From Pictodentalium vernedei (Eukaryota > Mollusca > Scaphopoda > Dentaliida > Dentaliidae), in contig CM062292.1 of assembly GCA_031216915.1 (NCBI GenBank), positions 68,684,790 through 68,748,789 on the forward strand: a stretch of DNA of 64,000 nt, read 5' to 3'. Each line of letters opens with the position of its first letter. Positions within the stretch are counted from its first letter, which is position 1. The translations under genes and the position numbers were made by a program. Below are positions 35,190 through 46,319 of the stretch, one piece after another. Under the pieces are notes generated by a model that ran no database searches, was not told the origin of the DNA, and was given only the letters and a program-made list of their open reading frames with translations.

Positions 35190-35319
35190 GGCCCCCTCAA
35201 TGGAATATGTTCAACAAGGTTTTTCCAATGAGTGGTCACAAGCTATGTTTGAGAGGCAAAAACAAATATTTGTCGTTCTTCTGCACGCTTTCAAAAGTCT
35301 CTGTTAAGTAAAGGGTTAA
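35190..35319. mobile_element. piggyBac-type MITE, partial subfamily B
   Basis: GGCCCCCTCAATGGAA and CCAATGAGTGGTCACAAGC recall the B stem; it ends AAGTAAAGGG plus TTAA. The left half is lost at the M2 junction. Confidence 0.6.
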
Positions 35320-35543
35320 CTATTTTCTGTACATATGGCCTGTGCACAAGCAATGTTTCAGCCAATGGACCTCCGGGTAACCCGGAGGTCCATTGGCAGA
35401 AACATTGCATGTGTTTGCTATGAGTAACCAGGAGACCCTGTCGTGCTTTGGATCAAATTTAATATGGTAATTGCGTGCAATTCCTCCGCGCAATTAAGCC
35501 TAGATAAGCGCACAGTTCAAGACAGGACTTCTAGTTTTAACTG
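35320..35543. mobile_element. TA-flanked MITE M2, left end lost
   Basis: Starts inside the family at GCCTGTGCACAAGCAATG, has the full core hairpin and ends GACTTCTAGTTTTAACTG before TA. Confidence 0.85.
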
Positions 35544-35879
35544 TATTGAAAAAATTTTCCAAGATAACAAGTTCAGTATTTTTAGGTTTGTTGTTTTCCT
35601 TGAAAAGTTTTTCTAGTTTCTCAGAACCACGTGCATTGATAAAACGACTAATTAATTGTCTGCCAATGGGATATTTTCACTTCGAACGGACGTGAGACCG
35701 CCAGTACGAAATGCCTTAGAACTTCAGGCAAAGTAAATGCAGTGTACAGTACCTATAATAACAATTCCCGCAAAGCAGGGCACCATGAAGACGGCCAAAG
35801 GGGTCATAATGTTTACCAACGATGTGCTACATGTATAATTGTTCTTTGTGTTCATTAATCTTCAGACGGAGATATTTTG

Positions 35880-36131
35880 TTAACGCTTTACCTAACATGA
35901 AAAGCAGACGACACTTGCAAAACAAATTCTTGAATAACTAATTTTTTGCATTTTTTTGTCTCAAAAACATAGGTTATGACCCCTCGTTCCAACGAGCTCG
36001 ACGAGCTCGTTCCAACGAGGGGTCATAACCTATGTTTTTGAGACAAAAAATGAAGATATTTTGAAAATTAATTGGCGATTTTTGAGAATAGCGCTGGCCG
36101 GTTTTGGCCGTTACGTTGGGTAAAGGGTTAA
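35880..36131. mobile_element. piggyBac-type MITE, subfamily B
   Basis: TTAA both sides; perfect stem ATGACCCCTCGTTCCAACGA with complement; right end GGGTAAAGGG. Confidence 0.92.
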
Positions 36132-36435
36132 ATAAAGATTGAGTGAGAGAAAAAACTTGGGTTTTCTCCACCCATTCCATTGTTTGTTAAGGGTTTATCC
36201 ATAAGTGATTTTCTCCTAGGGATTTTTCCGTTAGGGGTTTTTACCGTTAGAGTTCATCTGTTCCCCCGTGAAAACTCGTGAATTTTCTTCATGTTCAGTT
36301 TAAATTAAATTTTTTTCCGAACTACTTAAAAACAGATCATTATTACAATAGCCATACAATACAACACAAACTATTAGAGAAAAGGGATAAATCAAGCAGA
36401 TACTTTTCTACTTTCATGAAATAAGTATACAGCTA

Positions 36436-36692
36436 CAGTACGTGGAGAGTGGATTGTAACTAAATCACCCGCGGAGTGGATCTATCACTCAAACTATAAT
36501 TTTCAAATTGTGTACATATCGACAAAAAATACAAGCAACGTTTCAGCCAATGGACCTCCGGGTTTAACCCGGAGGTCCATTGGCTGAAAGTTTGCTTGTG
36601 CTTGTTATGCCTTGCAACAAATTTGCAATTATTACTTGGGTGGAATCTCCACTCTGCGGGTGATTTAGTGATAATACACTCTCCACGTACTG
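36436..36692. mobile_element. TA-flanked MITE M1 (257 bp)
   Basis: Third 257-bp copy, with TA flanks, CAGTACGTGGAGAGTGGATT end and CCTCCGGGTTTAACCCGGAG core. Confidence 0.93.
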
Positions 36693-36709
36693 TACATATA
36701 CACTATCAT

Positions 36710-36854
36710 GATCATGTGCATGCCCTGTAATTTGTATCAGATTCGAGGTCGTGTTTACAATCATATCGCAACGAGCCCGTAAGGGCGAGTTGTGATCCGA
36801 TTGTAAACACGACCGAGAATCTGATACAAATTACAGGACATGCATTTGTTCATG
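36710..36854. mobile_element. Foldback element
   Basis: GCATGCCCTGTAATTTGTAT, CAGATTC and GTCGTGTTTACAATC return inverted after a GAGCCCGTAAGGGCGAG turn. Non-coding. Confidence 0.75.
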
Positions 36855-37732
36855 ATAATACATTTATCTAACAATCCCGTTACATGAAGCCCGTTTTCCA
36901 GTTTAAATTGGGTTGGAATTGGTCAAAAGTTTGAATTTCATATTTTAGTGCGTAATAACAATGCATATAATGATATTATTTGTCATAGCGCGGTGTTTAC
37001 CGGAAGATGAATCTATATGATACGGAATTAGAAAGGGTCGTCAATATGATACGGCATGGGAACACATTATGTGATACGTACCGTTTCTCGTGGTTTTCAG
37101 GCCAGAATCTATATGATTGTTAGATAAAAACAATTACAAACCGTTACAAACAGAGAAGAATATTAGTAATAGTACATAGGCATTACTACATTGATACGTT
37201 AACAATTTCGAAGGGGCTTTCGTTATAACATGTACCTTTGCTACGTAGTTTCAATACAAAAGAGGCGGAGTTATTATAATATCGATTAATCATACAGTAT
37301 GATTACGAGGAGTTTGAATCAGGGACATGGCTAGAGGGTCTTGGTTCGGGGGTATATCTCTCTGATTTACCGACTGTACCCTCCCCTTAGGTGCCGAGTA
37401 TCCAACGTTTGAGAAAAGCTATTTGTGCACCCTCTCCCCACCCTCGGGTAAGAATCTTCCAACTGCTACCTATGAATTTCCTACTGCAGAGGAAGTCCAA
37501 ATGCACCCTCTTCCGTTAAGTTCAAAATAAATGTCCTGGGTTCTCAAGGCTTAAAACTCATGTGAGAATCAGAATCGATGCATGGAAATGATTCTTGCAA
37601 GGAAAACGATGAGAATCAATTTAGATTCTATTAAAATGTTCATTTGATTCTTATACATTCTGAAAATGTCCTTAAAGGCCCTGAGAATTCTAATATTTTG
37701 CTCCCTCATAATAAGGCAACACTTTGACTTCA
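36855..37732. other. Non-coding stretch
   Basis: No gene recognised. GGGACATGGCTAGAGGGTCT at 37322 resembles sequence near 33436 and 53460. Confidence 0.4.
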
Positions 37733-37797
37733 CAGTAGTGTCTAGTGAAGTCTTGGCTGCCTATACAGGCAGCCAAGATTTCACTAGAAACCACTGC
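37733..37797. repeat. Small foldback P1, copy 2
   Basis: CAGTAGTGTCTAGTGAAGTC, centre CTGCCTATACAGGCAG, inverted arm ending CCACTG. Confidence 0.8.
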
Positions 37798-37886
37798 CAA
37801 TGTTCTGTAACCTTCATCATCAAGACCGCCAAAAGCCTTATGTCGGGACATTTATTCTACGTGTACATGTAAGGCAGGAAACCCAC

Positions 37887-38116
37887 CAGGCCTGGCCGTT
37901 TGAGGGGAGCTATAGCTCCCGCGTTCCTTGGCTCTCCTAAAACCAGATTGAGGAGAGCCGTAATTTCTCTCCTTATGAGCTGTAATGGCTCTCCTTTAAC
38001 CTTCATTTCCCTTATTAATAACCTTGTACAATTGATATAAGTGTAGAATAGCTCTCCGGAAACAAATTTAGGGGAGCAATTGTTGCTCCCCTGGATTTTT
38101 CAAAAGTCCAGGCCTG
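37887..38116. mobile_element. hAT-type MITE (CAGGCCTGG ends)
   Basis: CAGGCCTGGCCGTTTGAGG at the left and AAAAGTCCAGGCCTG at the right. The flanks AAACCCAC and AAACCCAT are a 7-of-8 target duplication. Several GGAGAGC/GCTCTCC hairpins lie inside. Confidence 0.82.
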
Positions 38117-39907
38117 AAACCCATCAATATTAGAACTAGCCCCTAAGGATTACACACTAGTAAATATATAAATATGAGTTGGCGATTCACGATAGAATAT
38201 GTGTTGGTTACACTCAAAAGGGTTTAACAGTACTTTCGAATTTAAGAACTGAAGACAGATTCTGGCAGCAGGAATTCGCGAGAATCAAAATCGATTCTCG
38301 TGAATCTGGGCAAGTTTTAAGGCCTGGACTTTTCTAGAGTTGAAAATAGTCCTTTGAGTGTAACAAGGCGTCTTCTGCAATGCAACATGAGTTGAATGTA
38401 AAAAGGCAGAGCAAATCAGTCATAACAGAAAACACAAGAAACAAGCAGCGTGGGGAAAAGAACAAAATAGGCAGAAATAAAGTTGGAAGCGGTGTGCAAA
38501 ATATGACAGGAACGCTCGTTTCGTTGACGTGGTGGTTACGCAAATTTAAATCTACGCGAACGGATGACCGGTTAGCCAAAAGTTGCATCTTGAATGGTAA
38601 AGTTTGAGTAACTTAACTGATGGAGTGCTAAATTTGTTCTCAGCCTTAAGATTTGTTCACACATTTTTGTCTTGTTACAATTAATGGGAGAGTGCCTCTA
38701 GGCACTCTCCCATTAATTGTAACAATACAAATCAATGGAGGTGAAATAATTTTACCTCCAAGATAATATCAAAGACGTCCACAGAAATGAAGCCTTTAGA
38801 TTACCTGCAGTTCAGAATAAAACCCAAATATGGGCTTCTAGCACTCTGTAATGATAAAAAGACAGTTTCCCAGGAATTTTTATGTAGCCGAGCGTTCGGT
38901 TAGCCATATCCAAACCACGTGAACGGTCAGTCGATTAGATTCATTTTTGAAATTTTGCACACTGGGAAGGATCCGATGGGAAAATAGAAAGCGCCCAAGA
39001 TGGGTATGTGGGGAGGGTGGAGCATTGTTCTTCTGCAGTATGTATTATCAAATTTGATAGTCGGACGTCAAAGAAGGCTATTCAGCCGGCCACAGACTGT
39101 TATTGCTTCCGTTCAGATGCAGTAGTCTAGTGTAGTGGTCCGCTAGTGTTGTATTTTAAAGTCAAAAGTAACTTATTTGGGTTCTTTTCATTCTCATCAC
39201 TGAAGTTCTTTTTTGAATTTACTGTCAGCTGTTGCTGAAGTTGAAACACAAATATTCATACATGCACATACAAAGAAAATAATTTGACAAAAGAGAGTTA
39301 CCGAACCATTTTAATGCAAATTTTTTAAACTAAATTTGGGGATTTTATTATGCCACTGAATTTTAATTAATTAGCATGAAAATTCAAATCCAACTAGAGA
39401 AACAAAATTTACTGCACCCAGTAAATTCATGTCTGTGTGAAAGGGGCCGAAGCATCAGAAATAAAAATAGGAAGAGAATTTATGGAAGATTATTTTTGGA
39501 GGTGAAATATTTTTAAAGAAATCAGAAAAAGGTTTTCGTTAATAGTATTTAAAGATGCTCATACATGAATCAGATAATGTTTTTCAAGAAACCACAAAAA
39601 ACATATCTGTGCACAGTATTAAAAGGGTTCGATCAAGGAATCAGAATAGACATTTTAGCCACTTACAAGAATGGTGTTTACAGCAGTAATGTGAGTATGG
39701 AAAAGGTTAACATTATTCTCACGGAAATAAAACCTTTGGACCCCACATTTAAGTCTTGAGAGGGTTAAAAGTATTGAACTGAATAATTTATACTTTATTT
39801 CCTTGCAAAGCAAAGGGTTTCTCTCAGCTTAGTCCGAGGAACTGATTATATAAAGACAACATTTTATGTTTAACAGCTCACTTCACTGATGTATACATTG
39901 TCTCCAG
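38117..39907. other. Non-coding stretch with one perfect palindrome
   Basis: A 50-bp palindrome at 38674-38723 (GTTACAATTAATGGGAGAGT and complement) stands alone. No gene recognised. Confidence 0.4.
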
Positions 39908-40559
39908 CAGGGCTCAAAATAAGCGGTGTCGCGTCGCTTTTGCTATGCAAAACTTGCAAAAAGCTACACAATGTTAAATTATGTATAGCATTTTGCGATA
40001 CAAGATAATCAACTGCAGCCTATTAGGCTGCAGTTGATTATCTTGTATCGCAAAATGTAAATGAAAATTTCCAAACAAATTTGAAAACTAGTTCACTAAT
40101 GCTTTACTTCTGATTGTGGAACATTCCAGGCATAACTCAGATTAACTCTCCATCAAGCATCATTAGCAACTTCATAGGTAAGATGAGTTCTGTTGGATTA
40201 AATACTTCCTGTTTTTACAACATTTTACATAAAATGTCCATTAAAAATAACTACAAGCCCATCAAATTAAAAATCCCAACTTCCATTTTGAGAACTCTAT
40301 TAAACAACCAAGACGCCATTTATAACAGAAAACAAGTCCATGCAACCCTTAAAGGCAGTTCAGTTAAAAAAACATAGTGAATGTTTCATGTGTTGCAGAT
40401 CATTTGGAAATGCCCAGAAATGGATGGAAACTATTCTATCTACTTAGAAGAATTCAATATAAAACAGCATAACATAACTCTGGTATACAAAAATAGCCAT
40501 GTAATTTTTACAAAATGCTATTAATTTTTGGGAAATGCGTAGCATTTTGTTACGCTCTG
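39908..40559 (+). mobile_element. hAT MITE family H1, copy 4, with perfect TSD
   Basis: CAGGGCTCAAAATAAGCGG to GTTACGCTCTG, flanked by GTCTCCAG on both sides (39900-39907, 40560-40567), a perfect 8-bp duplication that fixes the family as hAT type. It has the central hairpin and an 87-codon frame at 40114-40377. Confidence 0.93.
40114..40377 (+). other. 87-codon frame inside H1, shared by two copies
   Basis: Reads MWNIPGITQINSPSS, later KMSSVGLNTSCFYNILHK and ending LKGSSVKKT. The frame in copy 3 differs at only a few residues with the same start and stop. I recognise no transposase motif. Since the copies are similar at DNA level, an open frame in two copies is weak evidence for coding. Confidence 0.3.
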
Positions 40560-40567
40560 GTCTCCAG

Positions 40568-41194
40568 TGTGAATAACAAAACACACTATTGCTGGGGAGA
40601 ATTCACTGTTGCAGGAAAGTGGAGGCTTTGAAAACACTGTGGCCGACTGGGCCATACTCAAGCAATCTAGCGACGTGAAAAACATAGGATGTCGAGAAAC
40701 TGCGCCTGTCTGTCCATATTCCAAACATCAGCGAGATTGGGTGATTAGGTTTCGAGTTATCGTGCTCACAAGGAAGTGCATGGAAGACAGAAGTCAGGAG
40801 AAGAAGAAGAAGAGGGTAGAAAACGAAAAAGAAGAAAAAAAAAGAAACCGTACAAAAACAACAGTCTGTGTGTGTTCACACAGACTAAAAATTGGTTTCT
40901 CCCCATGTTACCATCACAGCAGGTGTGAAATGAAGAGGTTGGTAATAAATTAATATGTCTAACGTCCAACACTGCAACATTTTAGGGATGCGCTCGGTTA
41001 CGAAATCTGCTTGTGGTCTGATCAAATTATTTACAGCCTAATTATCTGTAAAACTCGATGCCTTATTAGATTGAATCCAGCAACTTGAAGTTATCAAATT
41101 ACCTGCAGGAAAATTGGTCGTAATCCACGCGTGTGCAGTGATGTCCACGCATGTGTTTACCAGGTAATAAAAATCATCATCAGCAAAATGTTAT
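40568..41194. other. Non-coding stretch, partly purine-rich
   Basis: A GAA-rich tract at about 40795-40850. The 114-codon frame here is low-complexity Lys/Glu and not treated as a gene. Confidence 0.4.
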
Positions 41195-41434
41195 TTAACC
41201 CTTTACCCAACGCAGACGATATCAAAATTTATTATTTTAAATTTCATTTTTTCAAAAAATTTCAACAAAACCATATCATGTGGCCCCTCGTTGGAACGAG
41301 CTCATCGAGCTCGTTCCAACGAGGGGTCACATGATATGGTTTTGTTGAAATTTTTTGAAAAATAATGTTTTTTCAACTGCTGAATTTGCATATTACGCGG
41401 GCGGGTGCGGGCGATTCGTTGGGCAAAGGGTTAA
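41195..41434. mobile_element. piggyBac-type MITE, subfamily A
   Basis: TTAA both sides; CCCTTTACCCAACGCAGACG and CGTTGGGCAAAGGG; stem GGCCCCTCGTTGGAACGAG with complement. Confidence 0.92.
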
Positions 41435-41446
41435 TGAAGCATCTGG

Positions 41447-41578
41447 TTGTACCCGGTGCTTCATTAATTAAATTTTTTATGATTATTCCTGTAATTAGTG
41501 TTCAGATCTAATATTATTGCGTCCGTGAAAATATTGCCCACCCGTGGAAAGTGACCAGTCCACGGCGGCCGTACTGTA
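41447..41578 (+). repeat. Dispersed repeat shared with 4645-4776
   Basis: Second copy, starting TTGTACCCGGTGCTTCATTA. Confidence 0.7.
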
Positions 41579-42326
41579 CCACTTAGAAAATTAATGGAAG
41601 TAAAGCATCATCACTACTCAGTTCTCAGCCGCTCTTCCATATTTTTATTTCCCCAAATTGTGGAATGACTTAGACGCAACGATAAAAACCCTCAACCGAA
41701 AGGCATTTAACAAAACTTTATTCAATCAATTTTTAAACGCAGACGAAGTCAATGTTAGGTGCTCCAACCCAAGATGTCCTGACTGCTTCGCCTAGTTTGA
41801 ACTTTCGGGGTCGTTATTACCTTCATCTCTTCTCTTCCCACAAGCAGATCAAAAGGAGGTTGTCCCGCGGTTTTCCGGTCTTTACATCACCCCATTAGCC
41901 TACGACAATTGTACTGGCCTACTAAGGAATGCGTATAAAAAATTGTTTTGTTTTTATTTATTCGGAAACATTGTTGATTCGAATAGGATTCGGAAACACA
42001 GTTGATTGACGGGTTAAAACAATCCGAGACGGAATTCTTGGGAATTTGATCCATGATGTGGAAACAACACTCAATTCTAGTGTAAAAGGATGCATGGTAA
42101 TATAACACAACAACTACCTGCTGTCTGGATCGACTATATTTAACTTGAATTTAAAATTTGCCATTCTATCTTATTTATTATTTTGATTGTCTTGGAATGA
42201 CAGGAAGACAGTCGCAAGGCTATGTCATTCCGCAAAATATACATCATTCAATAATTTTGTAACTTTACTTTTTCTCTCATTTGTATTTGTATGCTGTGAA
42301 ATAAAGATTGAATTGAATTGAATCAC
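41579..42326 (+). mobile_element. LINE 3' end, fragment
   Basis: A frame near 41650-41793 reads FYFPKLWNDLDATIKTLNRK, then FNKTLFNQFLN and CSNPRCPDCFA before a stop, like the C-terminal tails of CR1/Jockey-group LINE polymerases (FPKLWN...FK..L). The reading frame shifts by one base just upstream of FYFPK. The 3' UTR ends AATAAAGATTG followed by a TTGAA repeat tail, typical of a LINE. The 5' part is absent. The clade cannot be fixed. Confidence 0.65.
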
Positions 42327-42393
42327 CATCAAACAAATAATAACCTAATAACCTCTAACCATCATTATTATATAATGAGAACATATCATAGCT

Positions 42394-42646
42394 TTAACCC
42401 TTCACCTAACATGAAAAGCAGACGACACTTGTAAAAAAATTCTTGAATAACTATTTTTTTCATTTTTGTTGTCTCAAAAACATAGGTTTTGACCCCTCAT
42501 TGGAACGAGCTCGATGAGCTCGTTCCAATGAGGGGTCATAACCTATGTTTTTGAGACAAAAACAAAAAGAAAAAAATAATGAAAATTAATTGATTTTTGA
42601 GAATAGCGCTGGCCGGTTTTGGGCGTTACGTTGGGTAAAGGCTTAA
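42394..42646. mobile_element. piggyBac-type MITE, subfamily B
   Basis: TTAA both sides; CCCTTCACCTAACATGAAAA and GTTGGGTAAAGGC; stem around CATTGGAACGAGCTCGATG. Confidence 0.92.
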
Positions 42647-42790
42647 AAAAGAAATCTCTTTTTTCGTCAGCATTGCATTTTCTTGGCGGTACTTTTAACA
42701 AGAATGTATTAATTTCGAGAGGGTCGCGTCCTTCTTTTTATCCAACCCCAGGCCATAAACACCGGTATTGATATATGGATTGGAACTTAC

Positions 42791-42948
42791 CGCTTCGTCC
42801 TGGGATTCAATCTGCACCAATCTTCCGTGGCTCTCTTTACATTTTGACTTCGCGTCTTTCCAGACACTTTTGGGCCCATCATAGAATACGTAACACTTAG
42901 AACCTCCACGAATCCAAGTGTCGCATCCCATATTTGAAAGGCTTGTTT
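42791..42948 (-). CDS. C-type lectin domain B, exon 1 (N-terminal part)
   Basis: A TTTTACAG acceptor and a GTAAGT donor bound a 158-bp exon. It reads TSLSNMGCDTWIRGGSKCYV, then SVWKDAKSKCKESHGRLVQI and ESQDEA. The extra cysteine pair at the start (GCDTW, SKCY) marks a long-form CTLD; W-x-DAK-x-x-C and GRLVQIES are the canonical alpha-helix 1 and following strand. It enters in phase 1 and leaves in phase 0, exactly as the domain C first exon. It joins 27117-27238 across a 15.6-kb intron. The family (tandem-CTLD, macrophage mannose receptor or DEC-205 type) is inferred from domain tandemness; no transmembrane or fibronectin-2 exon is in the window. Confidence 0.94.
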
Positions 42949-43194
42949 CTGTAAAAGAAAGAACCCAATTCAGACACAATTTACAATACACGTATTGAGC
43001 TGAAAGTCATAGACTTTATGTTTCGATTCGAAATTTCAAGACACGATATATGATTCACAAAACCATTCGCGCTTTCATTCGTCCATGGCTGACAGTTTTT
43101 GTCATTGGAAAAGATTTACAGGAAAGTTAGCTCCCCTTAATTTCCAAAAACGGTTAGTAAATCTTACACCAAGTGTATGGATATTTAACCCTTT

Positions 43195-43407
43195 ACCCAA
43201 CGCAGACGATATCAAAATTTATTATTTTAAAAATCATTTTTTCAAATTTTTCAAAAAATTTCAACAAAACCATATCATGTGACCCCTCGTTGGAACGAGC
43301 TCGATGATATGGTTTTGTTGAAATTTTTTGAAAAATAATATTTTTTCAACTGCTGAATTTGCATATTACGCGGGCGGATGCGGGCGATTCGTTGGGTAAA
43401 GGGTTAA
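43195..43407. mobile_element. piggyBac-type MITE, subfamily A, half stem
   Basis: TTAA both sides, normal ends, but the central stem lacks one arm (GGAACGAGCTCGATGATATGG). It is probably an internal deletion. Confidence 0.9.
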
Positions 43408-43464
43408 TGTAAGAATTGAAATTTCGAAATGTTGGCGAATTTGTACCATCGATGTGCGCATCAT

Positions 43465-44045
43465 TTAATAATAATAATTATAATATAGTTTATAGCCGTG
43501 AATCCACCTAGGTGCTCTCAGGCTTTACACTGATAAATAAACAAATGTGTTGTGTAAGCTGTCGATTAGTTATATACAGGAGATCGCGTAAAGAGGTGGG
43601 TCTTTAGTGACGATTTAAATTTCGTAAGAGATTGAGGTGCCTTCAGGTGATCAGGGAGACGGTTCCATAAAAATGATGCCGCAACCGAGAAGGCCCGTTT
43701 GCCTACTGCCGTGGCATTTCGAAAAGTGTGAGTCAAGTTGTTGGACGCACATGACCTTAAAGATCTTGCAGATATGTATCTCGTGATAAGAGTTGTCACA
43801 TAGGACGGTAACATGCCGTTAAGAGCTTTATATGTGACGAGAAGGATTTTGAATTCCACCCTCTCTTCTACAGGGAGCCAGTGCAATTCAAGCAGCACGG
43901 GGGTTATGAGGCAGAATTTTTTTTCGTCGTGTGGCTATCCTTGCTGCGCAATTCTGAATAAGTTGCAGACGCCGCAATAGTGATCGTTTACATTCGAAAA
44001 GTAGGGAGTTGCAATAATCCAAACGACTGGTTACAAAAAGCATGG
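43465..44045 (-). mobile_element. LINE 3' end (RT C-terminal region)
   Basis: The minus strand reads SRLDYCNSLLFECKRSLLRR, LQLIQNCAARIATRRKK, then after a frameshift near 43900 LLELHWLPVEERVEFKILLV, TYKALNGMLPSYVTTLI, GKRAFSVAASFLWNRLPDHL and LKTHLF. This is the classic C-terminal stretch of CR1/L2/Rex-group non-LTR retrotransposon proteins. The 3' end runs to an ATTATTATT-type tail at about 43465. It is 5'-truncated as usual for LINEs. The long open part suggests moderate age. Confidence 0.9.
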
Positions 44046-44267
44046 ACTAGTCACAAAATTCAGGCATTTTTCCAGTATAATAGCCAAAAAATACAGAAGT
44101 TGCCTTTTTACAAATTGTTCCCCAATTAGTTGGAACGCTTTATTATTAGTCTCTGTTGAAACCCATTTAAAAATAAGAAAATTGCGTTTTCTCCATCTTT
44201 TAATGTCCTGTTACATTTTTTATGTTATCAACAGCCTGTACATATAATACGGACACTGTCCTGTCCA

Positions 44268-45631
44268 TTAACTCCCTGCACACTGATGTCGAAATATCTA
44301 AAGTTCAGGGGGTTTAGTCTCACTCAGCCAACCTTTTAATTTTTCCTAACTAGAGTCGTATAGGTGTTAGGTTGGCTGAATGCTACTATTAATTAAGGGA
44401 ACAAGGTATAGTCTGTATCAAAGATTTTGTTCAATTTGGTTACAAACGAAAGAAAAATCCACAGGATGTGGATATTTATTTTGCTCGATATGAAATTCAG
44501 CTTGTTATACCGACACAGAATATACAGGATACATAGAAGTCCATATGAATGATTTGATTGCCGATATTCAGTAAAATTGAGAGGATATAATAAAAAATAC
44601 CATTAATAATATAGAAAACACATGTGTAACAAAAATTAATCTAATTTTAACAATTGCGATGCTTGATCGGCATAGTCTATGACATTCAATTCCCCTCTCT
44701 CTAACCTAGATTTGAGAACTGTTAGGCGGTTGTCTATGGTCCTGCATGTACTTTCTTCGTTTTCGTGTTTGTTTTCCCCTTGCTTCCAATTGCATGATCT
44801 TGGCTTCATTTGTTGACTGTATACCATTCAACATCTTGACAAATGAATAAATGTTTGGATGTGCTGCTGTGCATAATTTTTTCACTTTACTGTTCCACCC
44901 TTCTGCATTATTTGTAGTGCGCGGGCCCTCGTTCTCTTAATGGTTCCATCTTGAGAGAGGGATGCCCACCACCCAATATTCCGTAACATAGTCGATGAAA
45001 CGACTAACATCAGTCACAAATTCATCTGCATCTTCAAGTGCATTTAGCCAAACATCTCCCACCTTCTCGAGTGACACTAAAGGTAACACAGCAGCAACCT
45101 CCATGAATTAAATAATATCCACCCTACCGTTATCTAAAAACTCAGCAGCAGTCATGATTACTGACTCATTTGGGTAATGTTGGGCTCCATATATACTGGA
45201 TAACAGCAAAACCAACAAGTGAAAGTCATTTGAGAATAGCTCACCCGATACAGACTGCTGTGGTATGCTAAAAAATAAGCAAACACTTAATTTGATTGAA
45301 GTTTACCAAACTTAACAAATGTGAGAACAAACTATAGCGTTAATTATGAATGGTGTGAAGGGAAAAAGGTTGGCTAGATGCTACTAATTAACTGTTAGAA
45401 GTTGGCTGGATGCGACTCGTTTTTTAAAAAGGTTGGCTGAGTGAGACGTCACCGTTCAGGGTGCAAATATTTCCCATAATGCAACTAGAAATTTAACCAA
45501 TTCAATCTTGTTTGACAGAGCTCAATGAGCTCTGTCAAACAAGATTGAATAGGTTAAATTCCCAGTTGCATTATGGGAAAAATGGCTACTTCAAATCTGG
45601 ATATTTTGACATCAGTGTGCAAGGGGGTTAA
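44268..45631. mobile_element. TTAA-flanked foldback element carrying a MULE
   Basis: TTAA then CTCCCTGCACACTGATGTCG at the left; ACATCAGTGTGCAAGGGGG then TTAA at the right. The centre at 45495-45560 is a CTTGTTTGACAGAGCTCA palindrome. Removing 44311-45454 restores a short foldback of about 230 bp. The TTAA target suggests piggyBac-type mobilisation, but the ends differ from subfamilies A and B. Confidence 0.82.
44311..45454 (-). mobile_element. MULE (Mutator-like) transposon, deleted copy
   Basis: Inverted ends share GTCTCACTCAGCCAACC. GTTCAGGG stands on both sides, an 8-bp match (9 bp with one change), as expected for MULEs. The minus strand has the MULE transposase C-terminal region: VSRFIDYVTEYWVVG, GPRTTNNAEGWNSKVKK, AAHPNIYSFVKML, and further down RLTVLKSRLERGELNVIDYA. 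The catalytic core upstream is missing, and one stop plus at least one frame change interrupt what remains. The element is therefore non-autonomous. Confidence 0.85.
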
Positions 45632-45949
45632 GATAACAGTCTTGGAGGTGAGATTTGCTAAATTTTTTTCCCGTGAAGCATAATAACTTGCAAATTACGA
45701 CAGAATCGTATTCGATAAACAGAGAGCCGAAAAAGGACTATTAATTAGTGTTGGAAGATGTGATACTGATAGATATTCTTAATGAGGGGTTAATTATGAA
45801 GTGGTTGCTTCTAATTAGAACATCATAAATAGCAAAGTTTCCTTTTGCAACTTTTAATAAACGAAAACAACAGACACACAAGAAGACATTTTTATTTAAT
45901 CTTATTTGTTTTACAAGGATTAGCGAACAATTTATGCAACTTATATTAA
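45632..45949. other. Non-coding stretch
   Basis: No gene or bounded element recognised. Confidence 0.4.
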
Positions 45950-46262
45950 CGCCTCTCCTTGGCCCAGTGGCGTAGGTGTGTGCGATGACCTCGATAGCGG
46001 CAACTTCGTGGCCTAGCTCTTCTTGAATACAACGAAGGGATCTTTAGCCTGTACGGAGTGTGTCTCTCTCCGCACAGAGGACAGCTATTTTACGCCTCCA
46101 CCCGATAGGACGGCACGCTGTGACAGCATCAACCCCACAATTGATGCTGACAGAGAGTGTTCGGACACCTCGAGAACTTTCCCCGGCCGGGGATCGATCT
46201 CGGGACCTTTGGCGTGAGAGACCAGCGCACTTGTCCACTCGTCCACTCGGCCACCACTCTCT
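45950..46262 (-). mobile_element. SINE with tRNA-Ser-like head
   Basis: The minus strand reads GTGGCCGAGTGGACGAGTGG (box A TGGCCGAGTGG), then CCCGAGATCGATCCCCGGCC (box B). The downstream body (AGTTCTCGAGGTGTCCGAAC, AGATCCCTTCGTTGTATTC) differs from the common SINE body. It is a separate SINE family. Confidence 0.8.
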
Positions 46263-46319
46263 TACTCTCATGTTTGGAATAAACATGCACGCATGTTTAA
46301 TATTTTCCCGAACATTTTC

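Noticed and set aside
40609-40953. 114-codon frame
   Set aside because: Lys/Glu-rich low complexity from a GAA tract, no homology recognised, in an intron of the lectin gene.
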